Assembly (NCBI GenBank): GCA_947504205.1
Contig: CANNGL010000002.1
Coordinates: 840,001-904,000, forward strand
Direction of reading: 5' to 3'
Source: an uncultured Litoreibacter sp.
GTDB lineage: Bacteria > Pseudomonadota > Alphaproteobacteria > Rhodobacterales > Rhodobacteraceae
DNA length: 64,000 bases
This document shows positions 33,391 to 42,612 of the stretch, in pieces; positions within the stretch are counted from its first letter, which is position 1, and each line of letters opens with the position of its first letter. Position numbers and translations under genes: made by a program. The notes beneath the pieces were generated by a model. That model saw only the letters and a list, made by a program, of their open reading frames with translations, had not been told where the DNA came from and searched no databases.

Positions 33391-36150
33391 CTATTCGGCA
33401 GCCAATGCGTCCGCTTTTTCAACACGCACCGCTGAAAACTTGAACTCCGGTATCTTGCCGTAAGGATCGAGTGCAGAGTTCGTGAGGATATTTGCAGCCG
33501 CTTCTACGTAAGCGAATGGCAGGAAGACATTATCCTCTGCCACCGCCCGATCAGCCCGCGCCATAACACTAACAGAACCACGCCGCGTGGTCAGGCGAAC
33601 CGCACCACCAGGAGCCACACCCAGCTTCCGCAAGGTGCGCGGGTGAAGCGAACAGTTGGCTTCTGGTTCAAGCCCATCCAACACGCTGGCCCGACGGGTC
33701 ATTGACCCAGTATGCCAGTGTTCCAGCTGTCTTCCGGTGATCAGCACAAACGGATATTCGGTGTCGGGCAACTCGTCGGGCGGGATGACATTGGCCGGAG
33801 TAAATCTCGCACGACCACCTTCGCGCGGGAAACCATCTCCAAATACGATGGCCTGTCCCGGGTCCTCTGGGCTGAGCGAGGGATAGGTGACCGCCTCCCC
33901 TTCCAGCCTTTCCCAAGTGATATTGTCGAGCGACCCCATGTTCAGCTTCATCTCGGCGAACACTTCGCGCGGATGCGTGTACGTCCAATCCAACCCGAGG
34001 CGTTTTGCAAGTTCGGTCTCGATCCACCAATCTTCTTTCGCCTCACCCGGAGGTGAGACGGCAGGCCGCCCCATCTGTACCTGACGGTTGGTATTGGTGA
34101 CTGTACCGGTTTTCTCTGCCCAAGCGCTGGCGGGTAGGATCACATCTGCATAATTCGCAGTCTCGGTAAGGAAGATATCCTGCACTACGAGATGATTCAA
34201 TTTGGCCAGAGCGTCCCGCGCATGATCTACATCAGGATCGGACATGGCAGGATTTTCACCCAACACATACATCGCTTTGATCTCGTCGGCGTGGATTGCG
34301 TCCATAATCTCAACGACGGTCAGACCCTTCTCATTCGAAAAGTCGTCAGACCCCCAAACGTCGTTGAACGCCGATCTCACACCGTCATCTGTCACGCTTT
34401 GATAATCCGGCAGGAACATAGGGATCAGGCCTGCGTCAGAGGCGCCTTGCACGTTGTTTTGACCACGCAACGGATGAAGGCCAGAACCGGGACGTCCCAC
34501 ATGCCCTGTCATAAGAGCTAGAGATATCAAGCAGCGTGAGTTGTCGGTGCCGTGGATATGTTGCGAAACACCCATGCCCCAGAAAATCATACCAGCCTTT
34601 GCGCCGGCAAAAACTCTGGCAACGTCACGGAGAACATCAGCCTTGATGCCGCAGACTTTTTCCATCTTTTCTGGCGGGAAACCTTTGAGATGACTTTTCA
34701 TCTCCTCCCAGTTTTCGGTGTAGCCCGCGATGTACTGCTCGTCATAGAGACCTTCTTCTACGATCACATGCATGATCGCGTTGAGCATGGAGACATCTGC
34801 ACCCGGCTTGAATTGCAGCATATGCGACGCGTGTCGTTTCAATCCCTGGCCGCGCGGATCCATCACGATCAATTTCCCACCACGCTTTGCGAATTGCTTG
34901 AAATAGGTCGCGGCAACGGGATGATTTTCCGTCGGATTGGCGCCTATGACGATGGCCACATCTGCGTTCTCAATCTCGTTGAATGTCGCGGTGACCGCAC
35001 CCGACCCCACATTTTCGAGCAGCGCTGAAACGGATGACGCATGGCAAAGGCGGGTACAGTGATCGACATTATTGTGTTTGAATCCCTGCCGGATCAGCTT
35101 CTGGAACAGGTAGGCTTCTTCGTTGGAGCACTTGGCTGATCCAAAGCCTGCCACTTCCCGACCGCGACCTTTTAGGCCTTTGGCTGCAAAGTCCAGCGCC
35201 TCATCCCATGTTGCCTCCCGGAAGTGGGTCATGACGTTTGACGGATCTACGTTGAGCCCCTTCGCTGGCGCGTCGTCACGTCTTATCAAGGGTTTGGTCA
35301 GGCGATGCGCGTGATCGACATAATCAAAGCCAAATCGGCCTTTCACGCAAAGGCGGTTCTCGTTTGCTGGACCATCTACGCCATCGACCCAAGCGATCTT
35401 ATCATCTTTGATCTTGAAGCTCAGTTGACAACCGACACCACAATACGGGCATACCGATTTGACTTCGCGATCGTATTCCTTTGAATTCCCGGCCTGTTCT
35501 GCGTCGACCGCTGTTGCAGGCATCAATGCACCTGTCGGGCAGGCCTGAACGCACTCCCCGCAGGCAACGCAGGTCGATGCACCCATTGGATCGGACATAT
35601 CGAAGACTGGATAGCTGTCGTGACCCCGGCCCGCCATACCGATCACGTCATTGACCTGCACCTCACGGCAAGCCCGGACACACAGGTTGCATTGAATGCA
35701 AGCGTCCAGGTTCACGGCCATGGCTACATGGCTATTGTCCAGAAGCGGAATGCGTTCGGCCTCAAGCCGAGGCAAACGGCTTTCGGACACACCTTGAACG
35801 TCTGCCATATCCCACAAATGGGAGCCGGCATCATGTGCAACGTCGCGCTCTGGCTGATCGGCCACCAGCATCTCGATCACCATCTTGCGTGCCGTGGTCT
35901 CGCGTGCGCCCTGAGATGACACGACCATACCTTCGGATGGCTCTCTTATACAGGAAGCCGCAAGCGTCCGCTCTCCATCAATTGCAACCATGCAGGCACG
36001 GCAATTTCCGTCTGAGCGGTACCCCGGCGCATCCTTGTGGCACAGATGCGGGATTGTGGTCCCTTCACGTTTCGCCACTTCCCAGATTGTTTCGCCCGGA
36101 TTGGCTTCAACTTGTGAGCCATCCAGCGTAAATTTTACCGTATCAGACAT
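33391..36150 (-). CDS. fdhA: Formate dehydrogenase alpha subunit (molybdenum, cysteine type)
   Basis: A 919-residue enzyme: an N-terminal 2Fe-2S domain (Cys37, 50, 53, 67), a region with two 4Fe-4S clusters (CIQCNLCVRAC and CVACGECVQACP), a further 4Fe-4S site (CPYCGVGC), then the molybdopterin domain with the metal-ligand Cys in VDHCTRLCHASSV where some homologues have selenocysteine. It oxidises formate to CO2 in the cytoplasm. Genes for the NADH-oxidoreductase partner subunits and for FdhD are not in the window, so the electron acceptor is unclear. GGGAGA precedes the ATG. Confidence 0.9.
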   Translation of the reverse strand: MSDTVKFTLDGSQVEANPGETIWEVAKREGTTIPHLCHKDAPGYRSDGNCRACMVAIDGERTLAASCIREPSEGMVVSSQGARETTARKMVIEMLVADQPERDVAHDAGSHLWDMADVQGVSESRLPRLEAERIPLLDNSHVAMAVNLDACIQCNLCVRACREVQVNDVIGMAGRGHDSYPVFDMSDPMGASTCVACGECVQACPTGALMPATAVDAEQAGNSKEYDREVKSVCPYCGVGCQLSFKIKDDKIAWVDGVDGPANENRLCVKGRFGFDYVDHAHRLTKPLIRRDDAPAKGLNVDPSNVMTHFREATWDEALDFAAKGLKGRGREVAGFGSAKCSNEEAYLFQKLIRQGFKHNNVDHCTRLCHASSVSALLENVGSGAVTATFNEIENADVAIVIGANPTENHPVAATYFKQFAKRGGKLIVMDPRGQGLKRHASHMLQFKPGADVSMLNAIMHVIVEEGLYDEQYIAGYTENWEEMKSHLKGFPPEKMEKVCGIKADVLRDVARVFAGAKAGMIFWGMGVSQHIHGTDNSRCLISLALMTGHVGRPGSGLHPLRGQNNVQGASDAGLIPMFLPDYQSVTDDGVRSAFNDVWGSDDFSNEKGLTVVEIMDAIHADEIKAMYVLGENPAMSDPDVDHARDALAKLNHLVVQDIFLTETANYADVILPASAWAEKTGTVTNTNRQVQMGRPAVSPPGEAKEDWWIETELAKRLGLDWTYTHPREVFAEMKLNMGSLDNITWERLEGEAVTYPSLSPEDPGQAIVFGDGFPREGGRARFTPANVIPPDELPDTEYPFVLITGRQLEHWHTGSMTRRASVLDGLEPEANCSLHPRTLRKLGVAPGGAVRLTTRRGSVSVMARADRAVAEDNVFLPFAYVEAAANILTNSALDPYGKIPEFKFSAVRVEKADALAAE

Positions 36151-36303
36151 GGCGTTTTCTCCCGTATCGCGCCCAGATTAAACCATTTCCCTCAAACGAC
36201 CAGAGTCCCATGCGCGACCTGCGCCTTTGAATTTGCGGCAAAGCGCTTTCCGATTGGCCTTGTCCATCTGCTTTGGCATAAGCACTTCAAAGGGGAACGT
36301 CCG

Positions 36304-37359
36304 ATGTCGCATCTGTGGATCCGTGCCGAACAAAGAGATCACGAACAACGTGTTGGTGTGACACCAGAGGGTGCCAAAGCTCTTCTCGCGGCGGGCCTGC
36401 GCGTGACCGTTGAAGAAAGTTCAAGCCGCGCCATTCCCATAACCGCTTATCAAGCTGTCGGTTGTGAGATCGCAGCTGAACACAGCTGGCCAGATGCTCC
36501 AGCCGATGCAATCGTCTTCGGTCTGAAGGAACTGGATGAGAGCGGTCCGGCACTTAAGCACCGACACATCATGTTCGGTCATGCGTTCAAAGGTCAGCCT
36601 GATGGCAAAGCATTGCTCAGACGGTTCAAAAACGGGGGCGGCACCCTTCTTGATCTGGAATATTTGACAGATGAAACCGGTAAGCGGGTTGCTGCTTTCG
36701 GGTATTGGGCGGGATTTGCAGGTGCCGCGGTGGCCTTGAAGTGCTGGATAGCGCAGCAAAGAGGTGAAATCGCGGGCCCGATCAGCGTCTACTCATCTTC
36801 GACGGAGATGCTGGCGCAGCTCCAGGCAAAACTTGTACAAACGACGACCGCGCGGCCGACAGCGTTGATTATCGGTGCTTTGGGTCGCGTTGGCAGCGGT
36901 GCCGCAACTCTGTGTACCGAGCTCGGAATACCGGTGACCAAATGGGATATGGCCGAGACCGCATCTGGTGGACCTTTCCCGGAAATTCTTGCTCATGATT
37001 TGTTCTTTAATTGCATCCTTGCGACACCAGGCGTCCCAGTATTTGTGCCCGTAGCTACCAAAATTGCTGATCGCAAGTTAAGCGTTATTGGGGATATCGC
37101 TTGCGACCCGGACAGCGATTTCTCTCCGATCAAGGTGTATGACCGCGTGACGACGTGGCAAGCACCTGCTTTGCGCGTACATGAAACCCCACCGCTTGAT
37201 GTAACCGCAATAGATAACCTGCCATCGTTGTTGCCGATCGAATCTTCTGAAGATTTTGCCGAGCAATTGCTGCCCACACTATTGAAGCTGGATAAGCAAG
37301 AGACCGGTGTTTGGGCGCGCGCAAAGTCAGTCTTCGACACTCATCTGGCGACTGTTTAA
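36304..37359 (+). CDS. Saccharopine dehydrogenase, NAD+ L-lysine-forming type (Lys1-like)
   Basis: The 351-residue protein starts MSHLWIRAEQRDHEQRVGVTPEGAKALLAAG, with the Lys1 substrate residues in HIMFGHAFKGQ and the Rossmann motif ALIIGALGRVGSGAATL, and matches fungal Lys1-type enzymes in length and order. It interconverts saccharopine with lysine and 2-oxoglutarate. Bacteria with the diaminopimelate route (dapB is in this window) use it mainly in lysine breakdown, which is the likely role. AAAGGGGAA precedes the ATG. Confidence 0.87.
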   Translation: MSHLWIRAEQRDHEQRVGVTPEGAKALLAAGLRVTVEESSSRAIPITAYQAVGCEIAAEHSWPDAPADAIVFGLKELDESGPALKHRHIMFGHAFKGQPDGKALLRRFKNGGGTLLDLEYLTDETGKRVAAFGYWAGFAGAAVALKCWIAQQRGEIAGPISVYSSSTEMLAQLQAKLVQTTTARPTALIIGALGRVGSGAATLCTELGIPVTKWDMAETASGGPFPEILAHDLFFNCILATPGVPVFVPVATKIADRKLSVIGDIACDPDSDFSPIKVYDRVTTWQAPALRVHETPPLDVTAIDNLPSLLPIESSEDFAEQLLPTLLKLDKQETGVWARAKSVFDTHLATV

Positions 37360-37375
37360 CAATCCGTGATGGACG

Positions 37376-37693
37376 CTAAAGTAGATCTTCTTCGGCTTTC
37401 GATACATCCAGCCCAAGTGCGTCCATTCCAGCCTCAAGATGATCTGCCAAATGTGGTGTTCCGATCAGATAGTCAGCTGTTGGACTGGTCGATTCTTGCC
37501 TTGCAACGGCGATGGCCTCATCGAGTTCTTCAACCTCGAAGCTGCCGCGACCAATCCACATTATGGCAACAAGACCAACCTTTTCGTCGGCATTCAGACC
37601 TTCAATAAATGCAGTGAGCTCTCCCTCAGCGCGGTCTATTTCGTGCGCAAAGAGTATGACCTGAGCCACTTTGTGTGTAGCGATTTCCAGCAA
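37376..37693 (-). CDS. DUF3775 domain protein
   Basis: About 105 residues. LNADEKVGLVAIMWIGRGSFEVEELDEA and YLIGTPHLADHLEAGMDALG are characteristic of DUF3775, a family of unknown function. The start is set at the TTG at 37693 because GGAGG lies five bases upstream and the resulting N terminus (MLEIATHKVAQVI) fits the family; an ATG at 37750 gives a longer form without a ribosome site. It is 72 nt after the short-chain dehydrogenase on the same strand, and convergent with the saccharopine dehydrogenase. Confidence 0.72.
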   Translation of the reverse strand: MLEIATHKVAQVILFAHEIDRAEGELTAFIEGLNADEKVGLVAIMWIGRGSFEVEELDEAIAVARQESTSPTADYLIGTPHLADHLEAGMDALGLDVSKAEEDLL

Positions 37694-37765
37694 TGTAGCC
37701 TCCCGCAAGTTGCTTGAGGTCTTGAACCATGCGCCCGCAGAGGCGGCCATGATCTGAATCAAATT

Positions 37766-38497
37766 CTAGGAAAACACTCGGTAGTATATCCAATCTGGCA
37801 GAAATTGACTGGCCCGAAAGACAAGGCTGAATGCGGTTGGAAAGCTCTTCTTGAACCCGCCAGATATCATGTGATCGAACATCACTTGAGCCGCGGCCTC
37901 AGGTTCCATGATAAAGGGCATCTTGAAGTCGTTCTTGTCGGTCAGCTGGGTTTTGATGAAGCCGGGATTGACGACTTGAACATCAACGCCGGTCTTTCGC
38001 AAATCTGCGTACATGCTTTCAGCGAGGCTCATACAAGCGGCTTTTGATGCGGTATAGCCTATCGAGCCCGGCAAGCCGCGAAATCCTGTCAAAGATGACG
38101 TAAGTACAATATGGCCAGCATCTCTTGCGACCATATTGGGAACCACCTGCCCCAGAACACGCGCCATCCCGGTGAAATTGATGTCGCACATCGCTGTCAC
38201 CTGATCGGCGTCCCAATCCTGTGCGGCCATGGGCCAATAAACACCCGCAAGATGCACATAACCGTCTATCGGCCCCACCTCTTTGGCAGCGCGTTTCACG
38301 TCATCGGTGTCGCTTACATCCAGTGTCACGTAGGAGGCGGCTTCTCCCAGCTCGGCAACCGCAGCCTCAAGGTCTTCTTCGCTGCGCGCGGAAAGAACAA
38401 CTTGGGCACCTGAGTCAACCAGCTTAGTTGCCAACGCACGACCAAGACCTGCCGATCCGCCGACCAGCCAATACCGCTTCCCAGAGACAGCCCTCAT
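37766..38497 (-). CDS. Short-chain dehydrogenase/reductase
   Basis: The 243-residue protein has the nucleotide motif GGSAGLGRALA near the N terminus and a catalytic Ser and YTASK in LTSSLTGFRGLPGSIGYTASK. The last helical stretch (FSLVFRASQFLPDWIYYRV) could attach it to the membrane. It overlaps the DUF3833 stop by 4 nt (ATGA), so it belongs to the operon divergent from rpoE. In Rhodobacter the equivalent operon is controlled by RpoE; substrate unknown. Confidence 0.85.
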   Translation of the reverse strand: MRAVSGKRYWLVGGSAGLGRALATKLVDSGAQVVLSARSEEDLEAAVAELGEAASYVTLDVSDTDDVKRAAKEVGPIDGYVHLAGVYWPMAAQDWDADQVTAMCDINFTGMARVLGQVVPNMVARDAGHIVLTSSLTGFRGLPGSIGYTASKAACMSLAESMYADLRKTGVDVQVVNPGFIKTQLTDKNDFKMPFIMEPEAAAQVMFDHMISGGFKKSFPTAFSLVFRASQFLPDWIYYRVFS

Positions 38498-39075
38498 ATC
38501 GTGGCTTCTTGTTTCTCTAGTTTTGGACGCATTGTCGCGACAAGCTCAGCCACCTTGATACCGAACTTGCGGAATTGGCTGCGGTTCATGATGGTTCCGT
38601 TCTCAACCAAATACATCCAATCCACGGTATCCAGTTCATGCCCTCCGCTTTCTTCGGGCAGCTTGATGCGATACTTCAACTGTACAGCCGAACCCGACTG
38701 CTTGCCCTGACCTTCGCCAATAACGTCAGGCGCTGTGGCTTTTATCGATCCATCATTACCAACGGTGAGTGTCCATTCACGGTCTTGAACAGCCCCGCTG
38801 TCATAGGTGAACCGCTCTTTCATAACGCCAATGTTGCCGTTCCAGGAAACATCCATATCCGCGACGAAACGTGACGTGACACGGCCGGTTGGCCCATAGA
38901 TCACGCCTTCGCATTGAATGGGGCCGGAGAGGTGTTCGCGCAGATTGAATTCAGGCCCAGAAGTCAGAGAGTAGTCCTCAGGTTTTTGGCCGAGGAACGA
39001 CAACTTTCGAGACCAAAGCCACGAAACTGCACTGGCAACAACAACGCCCAGCAAAATGGAGGTGAGTAGTTCCAT
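38494..39075 (-). CDS. DUF3833 domain protein
   Basis: A 193-residue protein with one N-terminal helix (ILLGVVVASAVSWLW) and a beta-rich domain with GPIQCEGVIYGPTGRVTS and VDWMYLVENGTIMNRS, typical of DUF3833 and reminiscent of lipocalin-like lipid-binding folds. Function unknown. It lies between the MFS and SDR genes in the operon opposite rpoE-chrR, an arrangement seen in other Rhodobacterales. Confidence 0.82.
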   Translation of the reverse strand: MELLTSILLGVVVASAVSWLWSRKLSFLGQKPEDYSLTSGPEFNLREHLSGPIQCEGVIYGPTGRVTSRFVADMDVSWNGNIGVMKERFTYDSGAVQDREWTLTVGNDGSIKATAPDVIGEGQGKQSGSAVQLKYRIKLPEESGGHELDTVDWMYLVENGTIMNRSQFRKFGIKVAELVATMRPKLEKQEATI

Positions 39076-39081
39076 CAGGTA

Positions 39082-40320
39082 TTACTCCTCAAGTTGGGTG
39101 GTTATCAAAAGCGCGATAGCCACAAGTTTCAGGGTGCAAGGCACCAGAGCATAAAGAATAGTGAGCATCGTGAGCGCTTCTGCAGGATTGCTGGCAGCGC
39201 CCGAGGTAAAGCCCGCGCCTTCCAAAACCGGCAGGAGGACTGCCGCGGCAAACGCAAGCGTGAATTTTGTAACCGTGGCCCAAAGACCAAAGCCTTGTCC
39301 GCCATTCGGCGCGAGTTCGGCCATGCGACGTGCAAACATTGCAGGCAACAGTGTCAGGTCTGCACCGATCGTGGCTCCAGAAACCACGCAAATCACCACA
39401 AAAAACCAGACATCTCCCTGATCCAGCAAAAGCACAAAGCCGAATGAAACCACGGCTACAACCATGGCGAAGATTAGCGTCGGTTTGGCTCCAAATTTAC
39501 CAGCCAGTCCGCTCCAGATAGGTGCCGAAATCGCCGCGGCAAGAAAAAACACTACCAATAGCGGGCCTTCCCAGCCTGGCGCATCCAATCTGCTTTCAAC
39601 GAAGAACAGAAAGAGGGTCGAGGAGACAGCGAGCGGGGTGGCATTCACGAGTGCCAAGATCAGAAGGCGACGCGCGGTCTTATCCTTCAGAATTTGGCGG
39701 ATCGGAGTGGGCTCGCTTTGTGCAGTTTGGCCCCACTCCTGCATCATCAATAAAGCGGCGATCAACGTCACGGCTGCGAAACCGATTGCAAACATACCAA
39801 AAGGCGCTGCGACAATCCCGACGAGCGCAGTGGGAGCAACCGCAGCAGCACAAACACCCAGAAGCGCACCGGTTTCACGCCACGCGGCGAGACGTGTATG
39901 TCCCCCAGCGATCTCACCCGCTTTGGCGACACCACGCGCATAGAAGTTTATTGTGAGAAAACTGAAGGCCGAGAAGAGCCCGGTGATTGTAAGTCCAAAC
40001 CACCAGATCGGACTGATGGGCGGGACAATTGCAAATAGGCCCAACATGCTAAGCGCCAAGACACCGGCCGCGACTGAAACGGCCATAGTTCGCGCAGCAT
40101 CGAGGCGTTCACTGATCCAGCCGAGAATTGGGTCCTGAATGACATCAAACAACCGCAAGCCAAACAAAACTGCTCCGAGTGTTGCCAAGCTTAACCCGTA
40201 ATTGTCTGCGAAGAACTTTGGCGCGTAGATATAGATCGGTAGGCCGGCGCCAGACAGCACAGCCGCAAAAAGCGCATAAGCGCCAAGGCGATCCCCGCCC
40301 TTTTGTAGTGTTGCGGCCAT
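39082..40320 (-). CDS. MFS transporter of the GPH (glycoside-pentoside-hexuronide) type
   Basis: A membrane protein of about 412 residues with roughly twelve helices. The motif in the second loop (IQDPILGWISERLDAART) is that of the GPH cation symporters. The start is the ATG at 40320, which shares one base with the DUF1365 stop (TGATG); a start at 40401 would overlap the DUF1365 gene by 82 bp and is rejected. Its place in the singlet-oxygen operon rather than in a sugar locus suggests a lipid or stress-related cargo. Confidence 0.82.
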   Translation of the reverse strand: MAATLQKGGDRLGAYALFAAVLSGAGLPIYIYAPKFFADNYGLSLATLGAVLFGLRLFDVIQDPILGWISERLDAARTMAVSVAAGVLALSMLGLFAIVPPISPIWWFGLTITGLFSAFSFLTINFYARGVAKAGEIAGGHTRLAAWRETGALLGVCAAAVAPTALVGIVAAPFGMFAIGFAAVTLIAALLMMQEWGQTAQSEPTPIRQILKDKTARRLLILALVNATPLAVSSTLFLFFVESRLDAPGWEGPLLVVFFLAAAISAPIWSGLAGKFGAKPTLIFAMVVAVVSFGFVLLLDQGDVWFFVVICVVSGATIGADLTLLPAMFARRMAELAPNGGQGFGLWATVTKFTLAFAAAVLLPVLEGAGFTSGAASNPAEALTMLTILYALVPCTLKLVAIALLITTQLEE

Positions 40321-41078
40321 CACCTCGACACTTCCTTCGAGGGGGGCGTAGGACGGGTCCTGAAATTCGCGCCTTTCCACCAAAGTTTGAGGGCTTGCCA
40401 ATGAATAAGGCCGAGCACCCGGCGCGAACCAAAGGGGCGTCTAATATATGCCTTGAGGATTGAGCCGTTCGTGAGTGGAATTCGTTTGCCGGTCAGGGTT
40501 GCCAGGAGACCACCATTACCAGCCGCGTAGTCGATCCAGATACCGATACGCTGGTTCGTTATATCGAAGCGGAATGTATATCCTCCTTCGACTGGCTGAA
40601 ACGGCGAAACATAGAAGATTTTTTTGGCGCTGATCGTGTCCGTTGCTTGAATGGGCGAAAAGTCAGGATTTGCGCAGAAGTAGCTGTGGCGGTCACCATA
40701 GGTATTGGTGACTTCGGGGATGACAACCCGCAAAACAGACTGGCGATCTTGGACAAGCCAAAAGCTAACCGGATTGAACACGTGACCCATCACTCGGGGC
40801 TGTGCAAGAAGCTCGACTTTTCCAACTGAGAAGTCGATATGGTAAGCGTCAAGCACCTCGCGCACCCACGCGACGCCGCGCCCTTCACCAGGCGCACCGC
40901 CATGGTCCTTGTCCCAGAGCGCTGTTATGTTGCGTCGGTTGCGCGAGAATAACGAAGGCGCGGTTTGCTCTTGTCCCGGTTGCAGCAACACGTAGTCAAC
41001 GCTGTAGGTAAAGGCGTTGTCAATTTCGCCTTTTCTCCCATGGAAGGTCTTTCCTGCGATATGTTCGATCGCGCTCAA
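40320..41078 (-). CDS. DUF1365 domain protein
   Basis: A 252-residue protein of the DUF1365 family, with FTYSVDYVLLQPGQ, PRVMGHVFNPVSFWLV and IPEVTNTYGDRHSYF. The start is TTG at 41078 (TTGA overlap with the preceding stop); no ATG nearby suits the family's N terminus. The homologue next to rpoE in Rhodobacter sphaeroides (RSP_1090 in my recollection) is needed, with its FAD-oxidoreductase partner, for release of RpoE by singlet oxygen. The biochemical reaction may involve fatty acids. Confidence 0.82.
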   Translation of the reverse strand: MSAIEHIAGKTFHGRKGEIDNAFTYSVDYVLLQPGQEQTAPSLFSRNRRNITALWDKDHGGAPGEGRGVAWVREVLDAYHIDFSVGKVELLAQPRVMGHVFNPVSFWLVQDRQSVLRVVIPEVTNTYGDRHSYFCANPDFSPIQATDTISAKKIFYVSPFQPVEGGYTFRFDITNQRIGIWIDYAAGNGGLLATLTGKRIPLTNGSILKAYIRRPFGSRRVLGLIHWQALKLWWKGANFRTRPTPPSKEVSR

Positions 41079-42373
41079 GCGGCCACCGGGCGCTGAGCCA
41101 TGAGGTCAATCTGCTGAACAACATCAACCGCGCTGGACAGACCATCCTCGTGGAAACCGTTCTTCATCCATGCACCACAAAACCATGTGTGGTTGACGCC
41201 GTTCATGGCCCTGATCTGTTCCTGTGCCCACAGCGCACCCAAATCGTAAACCGGGTGACGGAAGGTAACCTGGTCGTAGATCAACTCCTCTCGGACTGTT
41301 CGCGTATTATTCAGGGTCACAAACAGTGGATCGTCATGCGGGATCGGTTGAAGCGAATTCATCCAATAGGTCAGATCAATCTTGTCAGAGGTCTTGCCTC
41401 GATCCTCGCAATAGACCCACGAAGACCAGACCTTTCTGTTCTTTGGCATAAGCCCGGTGTCCGCATGCAACAGTGCGTCGTTGGGTTGGTACCGTACTGC
41501 GGAAAGCGCCGTTCGTTCCGCTTCGCTGGCGTCAGCCAACAATGCGAGTGTGTCGTCGGCGTGGCTCGCAAATACGACTTCATCGAATTGTTCTGCCAGA
41601 CCACCGACGGGTTGAACATGAGACCCGGTGCTGCTGCGTGTAACGGACTTGATAGGAGCGGCAAGACGAATATCGACCCCATTTTGCTTGAGCTCTTCTT
41701 TGAGGCGCGCAACATATTGAATAGATCCGCCTTGAACCGTGTACCATTGATGCTGACCTGAATAGCCGAGCAAGGCGTGGTTCTTAAGAAACCGGATCAT
41801 GGCCTGAGCCGGGAAATCCTGCATGAGTGTGATCGGTGTCGACCAAATAGCCCCGGTGAGTGGCAATAGGTATCTGTCTCGAAACCACGAGCCCGTCCCA
41901 AGTCCATCAAGAAAATCCCGTATCGACAATGAAGGATCCTTGGACGCTTCCCCGACTGCCTTTGCATTGAACCTGAGAATATCCCGCAGCATGCGTAAAA
42001 ATCTGGGGCGACCAATGTTTTTTCGCTGAGCAAAGACGGTATCGACCGAGGCTAGACCATATTCGAGCTCACCCCCGTTTATCGACGCGCCAAAGCTCAT
42101 ATTCGATTTGCATACCGGCACGTTTAGGTCGTCAAATAATTTGGTCAGGTGCGGATAGTTTGCTTTGTTGTAGACGATGAACCCGGTATCGACCGGTTGG
42201 TTTCCGTTTTTGCCAGCAACCGCCGTGCGCGCGTGGCCGCCCAGTCTTCGTTCCGCTTCAAATAAAGTTACCTGATGGTGCTTACTCAAGAGATAGGCCG
42301 CACCCATGCCAGAGATACCTGCACCGATAACGGCAATTTTCTTCGGCATAGAAGGTGAGATTTCAAACGACAT
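41075..42373 (-). CDS. FAD-dependent amine-oxidase-like oxidoreductase, ChrR-response partner
   Basis: A 432-residue flavoprotein with the FAD motif IAVIGAGISGMGAAYLL, ERRLGGHARTA and a C-terminal FCGAWMKNGFHEDGLSSA. It belongs to the NAD(P)-binding amine-oxidase-like group often beside DUF1365 and cyclopropane-fatty-acid synthase genes. By synteny it corresponds to the protein next to rpoE in R. sphaeroides (RSP_1091) required for the singlet-oxygen response. GGAG precedes the ATG. It leads the operon divergent from rpoE; no RpoE-type promoter is obvious on this strand. Confidence 0.85.
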   Translation of the reverse strand: MSFEISPSMPKKIAVIGAGISGMGAAYLLSKHHQVTLFEAERRLGGHARTAVAGKNGNQPVDTGFIVYNKANYPHLTKLFDDLNVPVCKSNMSFGASINGGELEYGLASVDTVFAQRKNIGRPRFLRMLRDILRFNAKAVGEASKDPSLSIRDFLDGLGTGSWFRDRYLLPLTGAIWSTPITLMQDFPAQAMIRFLKNHALLGYSGQHQWYTVQGGSIQYVARLKEELKQNGVDIRLAAPIKSVTRSSTGSHVQPVGGLAEQFDEVVFASHADDTLALLADASEAERTALSAVRYQPNDALLHADTGLMPKNRKVWSSWVYCEDRGKTSDKIDLTYWMNSLQPIPHDDPLFVTLNNTRTVREELIYDQVTFRHPVYDLGALWAQEQIRAMNGVNHTWFCGAWMKNGFHEDGLSSAVDVVQQIDLMAQRPVAA

Positions 42374-42461
42374 TCAAAGCTCCAGCACGGAAGTTATTAT
42401 TATTGCACACTGTTACGCGCAGGTTGGCGGCGTGGATTAAAGAGAAAAATGACATTTGATG

Positions 42462-42490
42462 TGATCCGTTTTGAAAGCGTGGCCGTAAGA
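42462..42490 (+). promoter_or_regulatory. RpoE-type promoter of rpoE-chrR
   Basis: TGATCC at 42462-42467, 18-nt spacer and TAAGA at 42486-42490. This agrees with the known singlet-oxygen RpoE promoter pattern (TGATCC about 18 nt before TAAG-like -10), so the locus is probably self-activated. Confidence 0.7.
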
Positions 42491-42612
42491 CATTCATGTT
42501 GACCGGGACAAGATTGACTGAGAAACCGCATGCCGCGATTATTTCGGGCGCAGCCGGAGCGACCAAGGCGGCCTGCGGGCACTACACGACGAGCCAAGAA
42601 GTCTCGAGGAAC

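Noticed and set aside
42374-42461. RpoE promoter for the divergent FAD-oxidoreductase operon
   Set aside because: On the minus strand only the complement of the rpoE site is seen; no TGATCC-like box with a -10 in range was found.
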